A stretch of DNA of 64,000 nucleotides from an uncultured Oscillospiraceae bacterium (GCA_910587645.1 CAJUNA010000002.1:8738-72737), one strand, 5' to 3'. Shown: positions 32,510 through 42,126, counted from the first letter of the stretch. Program-made: numbers and translations. The notes: generated from the letters alone by a model not told the origin.

Positions 32510-34453
32510 TTATTTCTCGATGTCTACATATTTTGTGTTGATATTCAAGGGACGGAAGGGCTTGCCGCCGTCCTCATAGAACCGGCCGAAGAACTCCAGG
32601 CACTGCAAACGCATATCATGGACGAAGCAGCCCAGGATATTCAGCGCAAAGTTCAGCGCGTTGCCAACCATGGCAATGATGAAAAACGTGACGATGTTGC
32701 CGGTGATTGCGCCCAGCTTGTTGAACACCTGGGCAACCACTGCCCCGGCCAACATCAGCGCCATCAGCCGGGAATAGGACATGATGTCGCTGAAATAGCC
32801 GGTAATGCCGTTGTAAAGAGAGCCGAAGATGCCGGTAACAATGCCGAAGCCCTTCTTCCCGTAGCCCTGGGTAACGGCCAGCACCACCAGCCCGGCAATC
32901 AGCCCCCAGCTCAGCTTGCCAATGGCGAAGCCGGCGCCGGCAAGGATAAATACCAGGAACCACGCGCCCTCGTTGCAGAGGGCCGCCATGGTTTCGCCCC
33001 GCTTGATCTGCTTGTACATGCTGACAATCATGCCGGTAAAAATCTGGATGACGCCCAGCACCAGCGAGCCGACCAGCACCGCCAGCGCATCGTCCAGAGG
33101 GGAGAACAGGGCCCAGAGGGGAACGCTCTCCGGATCCACCCCGGTGAGGATGCCCCGCATCTGGGGGATCAGGTCCCCGAAGAAGCCGCCGGTCAGCGCG
33201 CCCCAGATAAAGGTGCTGATGCCGCACAGGCCCATCAGGGGGATCATGTACCGCATGGTAGCCCCGTTGGGCTTGGATTTCTTCATGACGATCGCGGACA
33301 GGAGCATCATGATGAGGCCGTAGCCCATGTCCGCCATCATCATGCCGTAGAACACAATGAAGAACGGCGCCATCAATGGGTTGGGGTCCACGGTGCCGTA
33401 GGCAGGCAGGGAGTACATGTCGGTGACCATGTTCATGGGGCGCACCAGCTTGCCGTTGCGCAGCTCCACAGGCACTGTGGGGTACTCCTCCTCCTTCGGC
33501 TCGGTCAGTTCATAAGCGCAGTCAAATTTAGCCAGAGCTTTTTCCAGCTCCGGAATCTCCGGAACGGAAGCCCAGCCCTCCAGGTAGAGGATCGAGCCGC
33601 CGGTGAGCAGCCGTTCCTTGGCGCTCTCGGTAGCGATGACCTGCTCTACCCGGTCCAGCCCCAGCTTCAGCTCGTCCGCGCAGGAGCCCATCCGGCGGAC
33701 AGCCTCGATTTCCTGATCCCGCTGGGCGGAAATCTGGCCCAGCTCCCGGTCCAGGGCAGCGATGTTTTCCCGGACGGTGCCGGTCAGATCCTTGAGCTGA
33801 GCGAAGCTGAAACCATAGGCGCGCAGCGCGTCCAGGGCTTCCTGGCGGCAGTCCTTGTGGACAATGATCTCCAGGTAACGCTGTTCCCGGTCGGCGGACA
33901 ATTCCTTCGCCTCTGCGGCCACACCGGCATCATCCAGCGCGCCGGCAAGGGCGGACAGCTCTGTGGCGGCCGGAACCGCGCCCAGCAGGACCTCCGTCTT
34001 GGCCGTCCCTTTGGTTTCCAGGGGGATGTCACAGTTCTCCCAGGGCCGGAGGGACAGGCAGTCGGCGTGAATCCTGGCTTCCCGGGCATTGAGCTGGCCG
34101 ATCGTCCGGGCATGGCCGTTGATGGTATCCGCCTTTTCCAGGGCGGCGCGGCGGGCGGCTTCGTCCAGCAGTTCCGTCTCCTTCATGGTGGGGCGCAGGC
34201 TGAGAAGGGGCTTTTTCCGGGGCGCGTACTTATCCAGCACCTCAATGGCGTGTTGGAGCTGGGTCAGCTCCCCCCTGGCGTCCGCCAGGCCGGAGACATC
34301 GTGATGCAGCAGGGCGGCGTTGTCTTCCCCGGAAAGCTCCCCTTCCGGCTCCCGAAGCTCCACGCAGCCCACATGAAGCAGACTCGACAGCAGTTCGTCC
34401 CTGTCCTTGGCGAGGGCGATGAGTTGAATCCGTTTCATTTTGGTAATAGCCAT
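32510..34453 (-). CDS. ntpI: V-type (A/V) ATP synthase subunit I
   Basis: The 647-aa stator/ion-channel subunit. A cytoplasmic N-terminal half (about 1-330) rich in coiled coil is followed by about seven to eight membrane helices, with FFIVFYGMMMADMGYGLIMM and PLMGLCGISTFIWGALTGGFFGD typical of the family and the later segment SDIMSYSRLMALMLAGAVVA carrying the essential arginine. It abuts the preceding small subunit gene without spacing. Confidence 0.95.
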   Translation of the reverse strand: MAITKMKRIQLIALAKDRDELLSSLLHVGCVELREPEGELSGEDNAALLHHDVSGLADARGELTQLQHAIEVLDKYAPRKKPLLSLRPTMKETELLDEAARRAALEKADTINGHARTIGQLNAREARIHADCLSLRPWENCDIPLETKGTAKTEVLLGAVPAATELSALAGALDDAGVAAEAKELSADREQRYLEIIVHKDCRQEALDALRAYGFSFAQLKDLTGTVRENIAALDRELGQISAQRDQEIEAVRRMGSCADELKLGLDRVEQVIATESAKERLLTGGSILYLEGWASVPEIPELEKALAKFDCAYELTEPKEEEYPTVPVELRNGKLVRPMNMVTDMYSLPAYGTVDPNPLMAPFFIVFYGMMMADMGYGLIMMLLSAIVMKKSKPNGATMRYMIPLMGLCGISTFIWGALTGGFFGDLIPQMRGILTGVDPESVPLWALFSPLDDALAVLVGSLVLGVIQIFTGMIVSMYKQIKRGETMAALCNEGAWFLVFILAGAGFAIGKLSWGLIAGLVVLAVTQGYGKKGFGIVTGIFGSLYNGITGYFSDIMSYSRLMALMLAGAVVAQVFNKLGAITGNIVTFFIIAMVGNALNFALNILGCFVHDMRLQCLEFFGRFYEDGGKPFRPLNINTKYVDIEK

Positions 34454-34768
34454 TTACTTTCCAACCACCCTTCCTAAGATCGCCTGCGTCGCTTTGTCCA
34501 TGCGCGAGCCGGCCTGCTTTTTCAGCGCGCCGCAGTCCTTTGCCGCTTGGGCCAGGATTTCGTCCCGCCGTTTCGCGGCGGCGGCTTCCGCCTTTTCCAG
34601 TTCGGCGGCGGCGGCTTTCGCGGCCGCGTCCTTGCCTTTTTGCAGCAGGGCGCGTCCATCCCGCTCGGCTTCAGCAGCCAGCTTTTGGGCGCGAGCTCTG
34701 GCGTCGGCTCTGGCTTGGTCCATGCTTTCCTCCACAGAGCGTATCTTGGATATGGCTTCCAGTGACAT
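34454..34768 (-). CDS. V-type ATPase G/H-like coiled-coil stalk subunit (NtpF position)
   Basis: A 104-aa, highly charged, Ala-rich coiled-coil protein (SLEAISKIRSVEESMDQARA onwards) that fits the partner of subunit E in the peripheral stalks. It is the first gene of the operon, in the position of ntpF in E. hirae, and its stop is adjacent to the subunit I start. The sequence is low-complexity, so assignment rests mainly on position, size and coiled coil. Confidence 0.82.
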   Translation of the reverse strand: MSLEAISKIRSVEESMDQARADARARAQKLAAEAERDGRALLQKGKDAAAKAAAAELEKAEAAAAKRRDEILAQAAKDCGALKKQAGSRMDKATQAILGRVVGK

Positions 34769-34887
34769 TGTCTCACCCCTTTTCTACCGTTCTGATACAG
34801 GATTTTTCAGTCTGCCTTCCGTCTCCCAACCGAAAAAAAGGGCATGACAACCCCTCCCGAAATCAAGAGACAGCACAGGTATTAATT

Positions 34888-34896
34888 AGTATAGCA
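34888..34896 (-). promoter_or_regulatory. Extended -10 promoter of the V-ATPase operon
   Basis: Minus strand TGCTATACT: TATACT at 34888-34893 with the extending TG at 34895-34896, 120 bp upstream of the first gene. No good -35 box is seen. The rest of the gap up to 35042 shows nothing I recognise. Confidence 0.5.
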
Positions 34897-35042
34897 CCAA
34901 CTTAAAGCTAATACCAGCAGTTTTGTCAACTTTTCCGCAATTCGGCAAAATTATACATAAACGCATTCCCCACGCCCATCCTTTTGGCGGAAATGTCCAT
35001 TTGCCTGCCAAATGCCGCTATCGGAAACCTGCGAAAGCAGCG

Positions 35043-35078
35043 GTTAGGCCGCACCCTCTGGAGAGGGTGCGGCCTAAC
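35043..35078. terminator. Hairpin after the putative glycosidase gene
   Basis: Perfect 16-bp GC-rich arms (35043-35058 and 35063-35078) with a 4-nt loop, 40 bp past the stop of the gene ending at 35119. T-rich sequence follows on the plus strand only, so termination on the minus strand would be T-poor. Confidence 0.6.
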
Positions 35079-35118
35079 AGATTTTCCGCAAATACGCCGC
35101 GGTTTTACGTATTCCAGC

Positions 35119-36231
35119 TTATCCGGCGGGAATGCACCAGTTTTCCTCCCCGCCCGGCTCGGTGACCAGGCGCACCAGCACCGGCGCTTCCGCTTCCCCG
35201 CCCTCCATGGCGGCGTCCATCACCGCCTGCACCGTGCCGGGATTGGCTACGGCGGCGTATACGCCGTCCACCAGCGGCAGCAGCGTGGCCAAGTCTACGC
35301 CGGAATCCGCGCTGCTCCCCGCCAAGAGCTGCTCTTCGGTGAGCAGCAGGGACAGCTTGGTGCCGTACGGCTCCAACGCCGTGCGCAGGTCGGTGAGAAG
35401 CAGGGCCAGGGCGTCCTTTTTCTCCATGGTGTTCCGGCTGTAGTCAATTTTATAGGTGTTGCCCTTGGTGGGATAGCACAGCTCTTCCAGCAGCAGCTCA
35501 TCGAACCCCAGCGCAGCGCACTCCACCGCCAGCCCCACAATATACTGCCTTGCCAATTCCTTTTCCGGCTCCAGCCAGTGCCAGGAGCGGTTGTCGTACC
35601 ACACGTAGTCGTTGCTGCGGGTGATAGCCGCTTCCTTCATGTGGGCGGCGGCGTAATAGCTGTCGTGGAGGACATTGAACCGGGCTACCGCCAAGGTCCC
35701 CTCCGTCCCGCAAAGGGCGCGAATGGCCTCCGTGGCGGCTTCGTCCGCCGACACGGCTTTGCTCTGGGCGGTTGGCGAAGCCCAAAACACCCGCCCGGTA
35801 TTGTCCCGCACCGGGTATACAAAGCCACCCGCCCCGCGCTCCGCCAAAAGGCCCGCCAGGGCTGTCCCATCCGCCGGAAGCTGGCTCAGCTCCAGCAGCT
35901 TGTGGGGGCCGAAGAGGCCGGCTGGGTCTGGCTCCGGCTCCGGTTCAGGTTCCGGGTCTGGCTCCGGTTGGGGGTTGTCGATGACAAGCTGCACCGGCGG
36001 CTCCTCCGGTTCAGCGTCCTCGTCCGGCTCCAGGGGCGGCGGGGGAGTGGGCAGGTACATCCGCCCGAAATAGGGCAGGTCCAGATAAATCCGCCCATCG
36101 TCCGCATAGGAAACATATCTCTGCGCGAAAATAAAGCCGCAGGCGGCAATTAGAATAAGCACCAGCAGTACAATGGCGATCCGCGTTCCCAGCGAACGCC
36201 GTCCCCGGTAGTTCTGATAATTTCTCGCCAT
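35119..36231 (-). CDS. Membrane-anchored putative glycoside hydrolase (DUF4015-like TIM barrel)
   Basis: A 370-aa protein: one N-terminal membrane anchor (about 17-37), an extracellular Pro/Glu/Asp linker with a long EPEPEP run (about 60-105), then a TIM-barrel domain resembling the DUF4015 putative glycosidases of Firmicutes (segments RFNVLHDSYYAAAH, SWHWLEPEKELARQYIVGLAVECAALGFDELLLEELCYP). The acidic LLLEE near the C-terminal side of a strand could be catalytic, but no substrate is known. The ATG at 36231 is preferred over 36237 because AGAGGA lies 6 nt before it. Divergent from the aromatic amino acid cluster. Confidence 0.72.
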   Translation of the reverse strand: MARNYQNYRGRRSLGTRIAIVLLVLILIAACGFIFAQRYVSYADDGRIYLDLPYFGRMYLPTPPPPLEPDEDAEPEEPPVQLVIDNPQPEPDPEPEPEPEPDPAGLFGPHKLLELSQLPADGTALAGLLAERGAGGFVYPVRDNTGRVFWASPTAQSKAVSADEAATEAIRALCGTEGTLAVARFNVLHDSYYAAAHMKEAAITRSNDYVWYDNRSWHWLEPEKELARQYIVGLAVECAALGFDELLLEELCYPTKGNTYKIDYSRNTMEKKDALALLLTDLRTALEPYGTKLSLLLTEEQLLAGSSADSGVDLATLLPLVDGVYAAVANPGTVQAVMDAAMEGGEAEAPVLVRLVTEPGGEENWCIPAG

Positions 36232-36383
36232 GGACATTCCTCTTTTCGGTTGGTGAATTCATGAGAAACGCTTTCCTATCTTCTACCATACCACATATGC
36301 CCGGGAACATGCAACTAGATTTTGGGAAAAATGATAAAATTTAACTTTATCCGCACATTTGTCTCCACAACATCGAAAAAGTG

Positions 36384-36392
36384 TGTTATACT
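36384..36392 (+). promoter_or_regulatory. Extended -10 promoter of the aromatic amino acid cluster
   Basis: TGTTATACT: TG at 36384-36385 and TATACT at 36387-36392. A TTGTCT lies at 36359-36364 but the 22-bp spacing is too long, so the extended -10 element is the main signal. Confidence 0.45.
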
Positions 36393-36444
36393 TATGTGCG
36401 CTGCCCGTCTCGGACAGGAATTCTTGAGAATCGGAAAAGAAATA

Positions 36445-37290
36445 ATGATAAAGACAATTGGCGTTGCCGGTCTGGGCCTGATCGGCGGCAGCATAGCCAA
36501 GGCCATCCATCAATATACGGACTGTGTCCTCCTGGGCTGCGATACCGATGGACAAGTCCTCAGCCGCGCCCTGGGCGAGGGTGTCCTCTCCGCCGCGCTG
36601 ACGCCGGACCGTCTGGCAGAGTGCGATCTGGTCATCGCGGCCCTCTACCCGGAGGCCACAGTTGCCTATGTCACCAGGAACCGGAGCCGCTTCCGCAAGG
36701 GGGGCATCGTTATGGACTGCGGCGGCGTAAAGGGCGTGGTCTGCGGCCCTCTGGAGCAGGTGGCGAGGGAGGAGGGGTTCCACTTCATCGGCGGCCATCC
36801 CATGGCGGGTATCGAACGCTCCGGCTACGCCAACGCCTTTCCAGGGCTGTTCCAGGGGGCGTCCTTGATCCTGACCCCCTATCCGGACACGCCCCCATCC
36901 TGTCTGGATGATATTTGGGAATTGGCCCAAAAATTGGGCTTCGGCCATCTCCAGCCCTCTACCCCCCAGGAGCACGACCATATCATCGCCTACACCTCCC
37001 AGTTGGCCCATGTGGTATCCTGCGCCTACGTGGGAAGCCCGTCCGCCCCAGATTTTGAGGGCTTCTCCGCCGGAAGCTTCAAGGACATGACCCGGGTAGC
37101 GAAACTCAATGAGGAGATGTGGACGGAGCTGTTCCTGGAGAATCAGGACGCCCTGGTTCGGGAAATCGACACTTTGGTGGAAGAACTTGCGGCTTTCGCC
37201 TACGTCATCCGGCGGGGGGACCGGGAAAATTTGAAAAATATGCTCAAACGGGCAAGAATGATAAAAGAATCTATTGACAAAGATTGCTGA
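36445..37290 (+). CDS. tyrA: Prephenate dehydrogenase
   Basis: A 281-aa NAD(P)-dependent enzyme that oxidatively decarboxylates prephenate to 4-hydroxyphenylpyruvate for tyrosine synthesis. The Rossmann motif is GVAGLGLIGGSIAKA, FIGGHPMAG (catalytic His) lies near residue 112, and the C-terminal helical dimerisation domain includes TSQLAHVVSCAY. No ACT or chorismate mutase domain is attached. ATG 36445 is chosen as the start of the Rossmann strand; the ribosome site is weak. First gene of the cluster. Confidence 0.93.
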   Translation: MIKTIGVAGLGLIGGSIAKAIHQYTDCVLLGCDTDGQVLSRALGEGVLSAALTPDRLAECDLVIAALYPEATVAYVTRNRSRFRKGGIVMDCGGVKGVVCGPLEQVAREEGFHFIGGHPMAGIERSGYANAFPGLFQGASLILTPYPDTPPSCLDDIWELAQKLGFGHLQPSTPQEHDHIIAYTSQLAHVVSCAYVGSPSAPDFEGFSAGSFKDMTRVAKLNEEMWTELFLENQDALVREIDTLVEELAAFAYVIRRGDRENLKNMLKRARMIKESIDKDC

Positions 37291-37308
37291 AATAAGGAAG
37301 TGACCTCC

Positions 37309-38361
37309 ATGCAAACCGTTACCGTATCTGCCTCCCAGGCCTACCCGGTCCACATTGGCGGCGGGCTGCTGGCCCAGGCCGGCGCGCTAGCCGCAGGCAT
37401 GACGCCCTCCCGCACCTGCGCCGTGATTACCGATTCCACTGTGGAGCGTCTTTACGCCCCCCTGGTGTGCCGCTCCCTCCAGGAAGCGGGATTTGCAGTT
37501 TGCTTATACGCCTTTCCCGCCGGGGAGCAGAGCAAAAATTTGGAAACTTACAGCAAAATACTAAACTTTTTGGCGCAAAATAAACTGACCCGCTCCGACT
37601 GCGTGGCCGCGCTGGGCGGCGGGGTCGTGGGGGATATGGCGGGCTTCGCCGCCGCCACCTACCAGCGGGGCGTGGACTATATCCAGATTCCCACCACCTT
37701 TCTGGCCGCCTCCGACTCCTCGGTGGGAGGCAAGACGGCGGTGGACCTGCCTTCAGGCAAGAACCTGGTTGGCGCCTTTCACCAGCCGGAAATGGTGCTC
37801 TGCGACACGGACGCCTTCCGGACTTTGCCGGAGGAAGCCTTTGCCGATGGCGTGGCGGAGACTGTGAAGCACGGGCTTATCGCAGACCAGTCGTTTTTCC
37901 ACACGCTGATGGCCGGGGACATCCGCCGGGACATAGACGCCGTGGTCCGCCGGAACGTGGAGATCAAGGCGTCCATCGTCCGTGAAGACGAGCTGGAACA
38001 CGGCAGGCGAAAGCTTCTCAACTTCGGCCACACCCTGGGCCACGCCATCGAAAAGTGCAGCGGCTATGCTGTGACCCACGGCCGGGCGGTGGCGGTCGGC
38101 ATGGTTCTTGCCACCCGGGCCGCGGAGCGGATGGGCCACAGCCCCGCCGGGACGCTCCATGCCCTGCTGGAAGCCTGCCGCCGCTTCGGGCTTCCTACGG
38201 AAAGCCCCTACGCCCCATCCGAGCTTTACGCCGCCGCCGTCAGCGATAAGAAGCGGGACGGCGGGCATATCGATGTTGTAGTCCTGGAAGAAATTGGACG
38301 GGCTAAAACTGTCCGGCTGGACATGGAGGGCCTGCGGGCCTTTACGGAAGCGGCGTTTTAA
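37309..38361 (+). CDS. aroB: 3-dehydroquinate synthase
   Basis: A 350-aa NAD- and zinc-dependent enzyme converting DAHP to 3-dehydroquinate, the second shikimate-pathway step. Motifs: AALGGGVVGDMAGFAAATYQRGV, DSSVGGKTAVDLPSGKNLVG, and zinc ligands in KHGLI, NFGHTLGHAIEK and the later THGRAVAVGM. ATG 37309 follows AAGGAAG by 8 nt; a GTG three codons upstream is less likely. It starts 18 bp after tyrA. Confidence 0.95.
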   Translation: MQTVTVSASQAYPVHIGGGLLAQAGALAAGMTPSRTCAVITDSTVERLYAPLVCRSLQEAGFAVCLYAFPAGEQSKNLETYSKILNFLAQNKLTRSDCVAALGGGVVGDMAGFAAATYQRGVDYIQIPTTFLAASDSSVGGKTAVDLPSGKNLVGAFHQPEMVLCDTDAFRTLPEEAFADGVAETVKHGLIADQSFFHTLMAGDIRRDIDAVVRRNVEIKASIVREDELEHGRRKLLNFGHTLGHAIEKCSGYAVTHGRAVAVGMVLATRAAERMGHSPAGTLHALLEACRRFGLPTESPYAPSELYAAAVSDKKRDGGHIDVVVLEEIGRAKTVRLDMEGLRAFTEAAF

Positions 38362-38385
38362 CATAAACAAAAAAGGAGACCCTCA

Positions 38386-38763
38386 ATGCATATTGAATAT
38401 ATCCAAAACGAAAACGGAACCATCGCGGTGGTATCCTCCAACGGGGAAAAAGCCATCTTGGACGTACAGACCGCATTGGATTTAGCTATGACCGCCCGGT
38501 ATGAGGGCGGTGCGGAGAAGCTTGCCATTGACAAAAAAGCGGTTACGGAGGACTTTTTCATCCTCAGCACAGGCCTTGCGGGAGAAATCCTGCAAAAGTT
38601 TACCAATTATCACATCAAAGCCGCCTTTTACGGCGATTTTACCCGCTACACCAGCAAACCTCTGCAAGATTTTATATATGAATCCAACCAAGGCGCCAGC
38701 GTCTTTTTTGTCCCCTCCCAAGAGGAAGCGGTCCGCCGTCTCGCGGAGGTCCCCGGTCTATGA
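38386..38763 (+). CDS. DUF4180 domain protein
   Basis: A 125-aa protein of the DUF4180 family: start with IEYIQNENGTIAVVSSN, a central TEDFFILSTGLAGEILQKFTNYHIKAAFYGDFTRY and the end FVPSQEEAVRRL. The function is not known. It sits inside the aromatic cluster between aroB and aroA, with a strong AAGGAG site and its stop overlapping the aroA start by 4 bp, so it is co-translated with the pathway. A role in the pathway is possible but unproven. Confidence 0.8.
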   Translation: MHIEYIQNENGTIAVVSSNGEKAILDVQTALDLAMTARYEGGAEKLAIDKKAVTEDFFILSTGLAGEILQKFTNYHIKAAFYGDFTRYTSKPLQDFIYESNQGASVFFVPSQEEAVRRLAEVPGL

Positions 38764-39932
38764 ACCTGACCATCACCCCCGGGCGGCTGGCCGGAACCGT
38801 TACCCCGCCCCCCAGCAAATCCCAGGCCCACCGCTGCCTGATTGCTGCCGCTTTGGCGGGCGGGGGGAGCGAGGTCCGCAATCTGGCGGATTCTCAGGAT
38901 ATCGAGGCAACCCGGCGCTGCCTGTCGGAATTGAAAACAAATAGTAGTGCTTTGCCGCATTTTGACTGTGGGGAATCGGGATCGACCCTCCGGTTCCTGA
39001 TTCCACTGGCCTTAGCCCTCCGGGGCGGCGGGGTGTTTACCGGACGCGGGCGGCTGATGGAGCGGCCGCAGAAGCCCTATTTTGACTTGTTTGACGAAAA
39101 GGGCATCCGATATGAACAGCGGGACGGCGTGCTCACGCTGACGGGCGCGCTCACGCCGGGAACTTACCGGCTTCCCGGCAGCGTGTCCAGCCAATTTGTC
39201 ACGGGCCTGCTCTATGCCCTGCCTTTGCTGGAGGGGGACTCTGAAATTGTCCTTACTTCCCCATTGGAAAGCCGGGGATATGTGGACATGACCCTGGAAA
39301 CCCTGGAAGCTTTCGGCATCCGGGTGGAACGGGATGGGGAGGGCTTCCGGATTCCCGGCGGGCAGGCCTACCGCCCGTCTGTTGTTACGGTGGAATCGGA
39401 TTGGTCCCAGGCGGCGTTCTGGTACGCGGCCCGGAACCTGGGGAGCCGCATCGAAATCCAAAACATGAACCCCCGCTCCGCCCAAGGGGACCGGATTGCC
39501 GCCCACTGGGCGGCGGTTCTGGCGGAAAGCGGGGAGGTGGAGGCCGGCCTGTCCGGCTGCCCCGATTTGGCCCCGCCGCTGGCGGTCATGGCGGCGGTCC
39601 GGGAGGGTACCGCACGGCTCACCGGCGCCGCCCGGCTCCGTCTCAAGGAGAGCGACCGCCTGGCAACGATCACCGCCGCCCTCACCGCCCTGGGCGCATC
39701 CGTGGAGGAGCACCCTGACAGCCTGACCATCCGCGGCGTCCCATGGCTCGCCGGGGGTACGGCAGACTGCTGCAACGACCACCGCATCGCCATGATGGCC
39801 GCTATCGCCGCCACCCGCTGCCAGGCGCCGGTAACACTGCTGGGGGCGGAGTGCGTGGCAAAATCCTACCCCGCTTTCTGGGAGGATTACCGCAATTTAG
39901 GAGGTATCATCCATGAACACTCTGGGCAATAA
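38760..39932 (+). CDS. aroA: 3-phosphoshikimate 1-carboxyvinyltransferase (EPSP synthase)
   Basis: A 390-aa enzyme joining phosphoenolpyruvate to shikimate-3-phosphate. PSKSQAHR binds the shikimate phosphate, CGESGSTLRFL is the PEP-binding region, LRLKESDRL and CCNDHRIAMM follow. The first glycine-rich motif reads ESGST rather than the GNAGT of glyphosate-sensitive plant-type enzymes, so glyphosate sensitivity may differ. It is slightly shorter than E. coli AroA (427 aa). Overlaps aroC by 20 bp. Confidence 0.95.
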   Translation: MNLTITPGRLAGTVTPPPSKSQAHRCLIAAALAGGGSEVRNLADSQDIEATRRCLSELKTNSSALPHFDCGESGSTLRFLIPLALALRGGGVFTGRGRLMERPQKPYFDLFDEKGIRYEQRDGVLTLTGALTPGTYRLPGSVSSQFVTGLLYALPLLEGDSEIVLTSPLESRGYVDMTLETLEAFGIRVERDGEGFRIPGGQAYRPSVVTVESDWSQAAFWYAARNLGSRIEIQNMNPRSAQGDRIAAHWAAVLAESGEVEAGLSGCPDLAPPLAVMAAVREGTARLTGAARLRLKESDRLATITAALTALGASVEEHPDSLTIRGVPWLAGGTADCCNDHRIAMMAAIAATRCQAPVTLLGAECVAKSYPAFWEDYRNLGGIIHEHSGQ

Positions 39933-40989
39933 GCTTCGCGTGACGGTGTTCGGCCAATCCCACGCCCCCGCTATCGGCTGCGTCATCGACGGCCTGCCCG
40001 CCGGGTTCGCGCCGGATATGGAGCGGCTGGCCGCTTTCATGGCCCGCCGTGCGCCGGGGCAGAACGCCTGGTCCACCAACCGCAGGGAAAGCGACGCGCC
40101 GGAGGTGCTCTCCGGCCTGGTGGACGGCAAAACCTGCGGCGCACCGGTGTCCGCAGTCATCCGCAACAGCGGCCAGCACAGCAGCGACTACAGCGGCCTT
40201 AAGCGTACGCCCCGGCCCTCCCACGCTGATTACACCGCTTTGATAAAATATGGCGAAAACTACGACATCCGTGGAGGCGGGCAGTTCTCCGGCCGTCTGA
40301 CGGCTCCGCTCTGCCTGGCAGGCGCATTTGCTTTACAGATATTGGAGCAGAAAGGGATCACGGTTGCCGCCCACATTGGAAAAATAGCGGATGTGGTCGA
40401 TGCCCCTCCGGACTTTGCCCAAGTCTCCCGGGAGGAGCTGACGGCCCTTTTGGCAAGGCCGTTCCCCGTCTTCCAGGAGGATTCCGGCGTGAAAATGCGG
40501 CAGGCTATCGAAAAGGCCCGCATGGACTGCGATTCTGTGGGCGGCGTTGTCCGCTGTTTCGCCGTTGGCCTTCCGGCGGGAATCGGGGAGCCAATGTTCG
40601 GCGGCGTGGAAAACCGTCTTGCCGCCGCGCTGTTTGGGATCCCCGCCGTACGGGGGGTGTCCTTCGGCACGGGTTTCGCCGCCGCCGGAATGCGGGGCAG
40701 CGAACACAACGACCCCTTTGCCGTGGAGGATGGCAAAATCACCGTCCGCACCAACCATGCCGGCGGCGTACTGGGCGGCATCACCAGCGGCCTGCCCCTG
40801 GTGGTCAACGCGGCGTTTAAGCCCACCGCGTCCATCGCAAAAGAGCAGGATACCGTCGATCTCCAGACCAGGGCCAATACCCGCATCACCATCCACGGAC
40901 GGCACGACCCCTGCATCGTCCCCCGGGCCGTCCCTGTGGTGGAAGCTGTAACGGCCTTGACTCTGCTGGATATGATAATGGAGGACTGA
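39913..40989 (+). CDS. aroC: Chorismate synthase
   Basis: A 358-aa FMN-dependent lyase making chorismate from EPSP. Typical motifs are GQSHAPAIGCVIDGLPAG at the start, RPSHADYTALIKYGENYDIRGGGQFSGR (family signature), and TNHAGGVLGGITSG near residue 280. It overlaps aroA and is followed 3 bp later by pheA. Confidence 0.96.
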   Translation: MNTLGNKLRVTVFGQSHAPAIGCVIDGLPAGFAPDMERLAAFMARRAPGQNAWSTNRRESDAPEVLSGLVDGKTCGAPVSAVIRNSGQHSSDYSGLKRTPRPSHADYTALIKYGENYDIRGGGQFSGRLTAPLCLAGAFALQILEQKGITVAAHIGKIADVVDAPPDFAQVSREELTALLARPFPVFQEDSGVKMRQAIEKARMDCDSVGGVVRCFAVGLPAGIGEPMFGGVENRLAAALFGIPAVRGVSFGTGFAAAGMRGSEHNDPFAVEDGKITVRTNHAGGVLGGITSGLPLVVNAAFKPTASIAKEQDTVDLQTRANTRITIHGRHDPCIVPRAVPVVEAVTALTLLDMIMED

Positions 40990-40992
40990 CCT

Positions 40993-42126
40993 ATGGAACT
41001 GCAAGATTACCGCAATCAACTGGATCAAATCGACGACCAGATCGCCGCGCTGTTCAAGCAGCGCATGGAGACCGTCAAACAGGTCGCCGACTACAAAAAG
41101 GCCCACAATACCCCGATCCTGTCCGCCAGCCGGGAGCGGGATATTCTCTACCGCGTCACCGGCCTGTGCGGGGAGGAGTTACAGGAGTACACCAAAATCC
41201 TCTACACCACCCTTATGGATCTGAGCCGGGATTATCAGGAGGACCGCCTGTCCACCGGGGAGTCGAAGCTTTGCCGCGCCATCCTGGCCGCAGGGCAGGC
41301 GGAGGGCTTCCCCACCCGGGCCGTGGTGGCCTGCCAGGGCGCCGAGGGCGCGTATTCCCAAATCGCCTGCACCAAGATATTCTCCCTGCCCCAGATTTTG
41401 TACTTCGGGCAGTTTGACGGCGTATTCCGGGCGGTGGAAAACGGCATGTGCCGGTACGGCATCCTGCCTATTGAGAACTCCTCCGCCGGGTCCGTTACGG
41501 AGGTCTATGACCTGATGGAGAAATATAACTGCAAGATTGTGCGCAGCCTGAAGCTGAAAATCGAGCACTGCCTTCTGGCCAACCCCGGCGCGAAGCTGGC
41601 TGGCATCAAAGAGGTGGTGGCCCATGAACAGGCCCTTAACCAATGCGGTGACTTCCTCAAGAGCGCAAACGTCAAAGTCACCGTATTCGACAACAACGCC
41701 CGGGCGGCGAAATACGTCTCCGAGAGCGGCCGCACGGATATCGCCGCCATTGCTTCCGCTAGCTGCGCCCCTCTGTACGGCCTGGAGGTACTCTCCGGCC
41801 GTGTGGCTAACAGCGACCATAACTATACCCGCTTTATCTGCATCTCAAAGAATTTGGAAATCTATGACGGGGCCAACAAGATCACCTTCGTCACCTCCGC
41901 CAGCCACCGCCCCGGCTCCCTCTACAGCCTGATTGCCAAGTTCGCCACCCGGGGGCTGAACATCTGCAAGCTGGAGAGCCGCCCCATCCCCGGGAAGGAT
42001 TTTGAGTTCCGCTTTTATTTCGATGTGGACGCGTCTGTCCGCAGCGCCGATACATTAACCGTCCTCAGCCAGTTGGAAGGGGAGGATTTCTTTACCTTCC
42101 TGGGCGCGTACAGCGAGGTGTTTTGA
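40993..42126 (+). CDS. pheA: Bifunctional chorismate mutase/prephenate dehydratase
   Basis: A 377-aa fusion making phenylpyruvate from chorismate. Residues 1-85 are an AroQ-type chorismate mutase (LDQIDDQIAALFKQRMETVKQVADYK), 105-285 the prephenate dehydratase (YGILPIENSSAGSVTEVYDL and NYTRFICI, the catalytic Thr-Arg-Phe), and 290-375 an ACT regulatory domain with the phenylalanine-binding ESRP motif and an HRPGSLYSLI loop. Feedback inhibition by phenylalanine is therefore expected. Confidence 0.95.
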   Translation: MELQDYRNQLDQIDDQIAALFKQRMETVKQVADYKKAHNTPILSASRERDILYRVTGLCGEELQEYTKILYTTLMDLSRDYQEDRLSTGESKLCRAILAAGQAEGFPTRAVVACQGAEGAYSQIACTKIFSLPQILYFGQFDGVFRAVENGMCRYGILPIENSSAGSVTEVYDLMEKYNCKIVRSLKLKIEHCLLANPGAKLAGIKEVVAHEQALNQCGDFLKSANVKVTVFDNNARAAKYVSESGRTDIAAIASASCAPLYGLEVLSGRVANSDHNYTRFICISKNLEIYDGANKITFVTSASHRPGSLYSLIAKFATRGLNICKLESRPIPGKDFEFRFYFDVDASVRSADTLTVLSQLEGEDFFTFLGAYSEVF

